DNA from: an uncultured Lachnospiraceae bacterium
GTDB lineage: Bacteria; Bacillota_A; Clostridia; Lachnospirales; Lachnospiraceae
Assembly (NCBI GenBank): GCA_905200565.1
Contig: CAJKKX010000189.1
Coordinates: forward strand, 1-5,402
DNA: 5,402 nucleotides
Reading direction: 5' to 3'
The translations under genes were made by a program, and so were the position numbers. The stretch's first letter is position 1. Every line of letters begins with the position of its first letter. A model generated the notes under the pieces. That model was given only the letters and a program-made list of their open reading frames with translations. It searched no databases and was not told the origin of the DNA. This document shows, piece after piece, positions 4,125 to 5,402 of this stretch.

Positions 4125-5402
4125 CTAAATTGTGTCCGTTTCGACGGTCTGCGCGCCTTCCACCGCATCCTTCCCATAGGGGAACGCGATCCAGTCCTCC
4201 AATGTCAGTCCGTCAAGAATTTCCACATAGGAACCGTTTGTGATCCCGGTCCTTACCGTCTGTTTGCAGAGCCTGCCGTCCTCCCCGCGCTTCAGCACAT
4301 ATTTTGTGCCGTTTTTCTCTGTGCGCACAAAATACTGCTCTACGCTGATCGCATCCTCCGTGCTGCTGCCCGACAGACGAAGCTGCGCCATTCCCTCCGG
4401 AAGGTCTCCCGCATCCTCGATCAGCGCGTAAAAGGTATAATACGACGTATTCTGGTTTTGTTCTCCAAACAGAATAAAATCGCCCTCATTTCCGGAATTC
4501 GGATACTGTGAAATTTCCTTGATCACAGCAGTAAATTCTTCTCCACTGTCCAGGGAAGTGCCCTGTATGACATCGCCCGGCTTTACCTCTTCCTTGCCAA
4601 ATTCATCCAGAACGCCCTGGGCATAAAGTCCTTCCGCACTGGAGATCCGTGCAAAATACTCGCTGCCGGAGCCGCCCTGCTCTGATCCGATGCTGAGCAC
4701 CGTTCCGCTGACGCTGCTCTTTACAATCTTTCCATCCACCGTTTCCTGCAGCTCCTTTACCGCTAATGCGGCCTCTTTTATACTCAGTTTCTGTGCGGCG
4801 ATCTCCCGCTCTTTATCCTTTATCAGTTCGCTGCGCTCCTCCGGCGTATAATCCGGCATATTCCAGTCTGAAAAACCTCCGTCCGGATTGTCCGGTTCCT
4901 CTTCCTTCCACAGACCATACTGCTTCAGAAATTCGATAAATTCCTCCGAATTGCTCACAAGCGCCCGCGCCTCCTCCGGAAGCGCCAGGTAATAATCGCG
5001 CAGTGTGGTGAGATAGTTTATCAGATTTTCCTCAAAAGACGCCGGATCCAGTTCCCGGATGCTGAGCATGACATCGTACGCTTTCAGCGTATCCTGCAGT
5101 GTCGGCACCAGCGTGCCCGGATTCTTTGGATCCTTCCGAAGCTCAAACCAGCGAAGCTCTGCTTCCCGCAGCCAGTTTTCGCCAAGACGTCCACAGGCGT
5201 CCATCGCCTTTTTCAGCGCTTCCCGCGTGACCGTCTCCGGATCTGCCGAAAGAGCCTGATACAGCACATAGCGCAGGCAGATTTCCCGGTAGCTCTCCGC
5301 CAGCTTTTTGGCTGCGTCCTCCTGATTCTGTTTCTGGAAATATAGGACAATTTCCGGCTTCAGACTATAATCCTCCATATAATTTTCAGAAGCTGCATTA
5401 TC
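4125..5402 (-). CDS. HlyD/MacA-like adaptor subunit of the ABC exporter, 5' end outside window
   Basis: The frame is open to the right edge, adding eight codons (DNAASENY) before the first in-window ATG at 5378. That ATG has no ribosome site, so it is internal. About 425 residues are visible. Numbered from that Met, residues 1-155 are charged and helical, and 178-214 (EERSELIKDKEREIAAQKLS onward) look like the returning arm of a coiled-coil hairpin. KIVKSSVSGTVLSIG (217-231) matches the second half of a lipoyl-like domain. YAQGVLDEFGKEEVKPGDVI (252-271) fits a beta-barrel domain. The C-terminal part with ITNGSYVEILDGLTLEDWIA (379-398) is the membrane-proximal domain. The membrane anchor and first lipoyl half must lie upstream. 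The helical part is long, and an acidic proline/glycine linker (EEEPDNPDGGFSDWNMPDY, 159-177) interrupts it. The partner permease begins 12 bp downstream. No ATPase gene lies between them. Confidence 0.88.
   Translation of the reverse strand, partial: DNAASENYMEDYSLKPEIVLYFQKQNQEDAAKKLAESYREICLRYVLYQALSADPETVTREALKKAMDACGRLGENWLREAELRWFELRKDPKNPGTLVPTLQDTLKAYDVMLSIRELDPASFEENLINYLTTLRDYYLALPEEARALVSNSEEFIEFLKQYGLWKEEEPDNPDGGFSDWNMPDYTPEERSELIKDKEREIAAQKLSIKEAALAVKELQETVDGKIVKSSVSGTVLSIGSEQGGSGSEYFARISSAEGLYAQGVLDEFGKEEVKPGDVIQGTSLDSGEEFTAVIKEISQYPNSGNEGDFILFGEQNQNTSYYTFYALIEDAGDLPEGMAQLRLSGSSTEDAISVEQYFVRTEKNGTKYVLKRGEDGRLCKQTVRTGITNGSYVEILDGLTLEDWIAFPYGKDAVEGAQTVETDTI

Noticed and set aside
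5376..5378. ATG at 5378 as the true start of the adaptor
   Set aside because: The frame stays open to the window edge, there is no ribosome site, and the expected membrane anchor and first lipoyl half would be missing.

Overview
The window looks like chromosomal DNA of a Gram-positive clostridium, probably Lachnospiraceae or a close relative. Reasons: strong AGGAGG-type ribosome binding sites, an MscL C-terminus ending in a CPYC/CPHC zinc ribbon, a MacB-type permease encoded separately from its ATPase, and sigma-A-like promoters. This placement is an inference from gene content, since no phylogenetic marker gene is present.

Layout, left to right. (1) Positions 3-110 hold the end of mscL on the + strand, followed by two intrinsic terminators; the second also works for leftward transcription. 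(2) On the - strand, a small operon at 1041-201 encodes an unrecognised 144-residue helical protein and a two-repeat YccF-family membrane protein. A promoter (TTGACA, 17-bp spacer, TATATT, with a TG extension) lies ahead of it. Its leader of about 255 nt carries what I read as a yybP-ykoY (manganese) riboswitch with an overlapping terminator. (3) Positions 2713-1367 (-) encode an AAA ATPase with a DUF4143 C-terminal part. By eye it is more AT-rich than its neighbours. Its stop codon sits in a perfect 27-bp tandem duplication, and its promoter lies within four repeats spaced 32-33 bp. (4) Positions 4112-2856 (-) encode a MacB/FtsX-type ABC permease. (5) Positions 5402-4125 (-) encode the HlyD-like adaptor of the same exporter, with its N-terminus beyond the window edge.

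All complete genes lie on the - strand. Adaptor and permease form one tight operon, and the ATPase subunit is not in the window. No terminator is visible between the permease gene and the DUF4143 gene, or between the DUF4143 gene and the riboswitch promoter. The riboswitch terminator could therefore also limit read-through from upstream.

The two signals most worth following are the probable manganese riboswitch placed before genes that are not recognisable metal transporters, and the phased repeat array overlapping the DUF4143 ATPase promoter. The rest looks ordinary.
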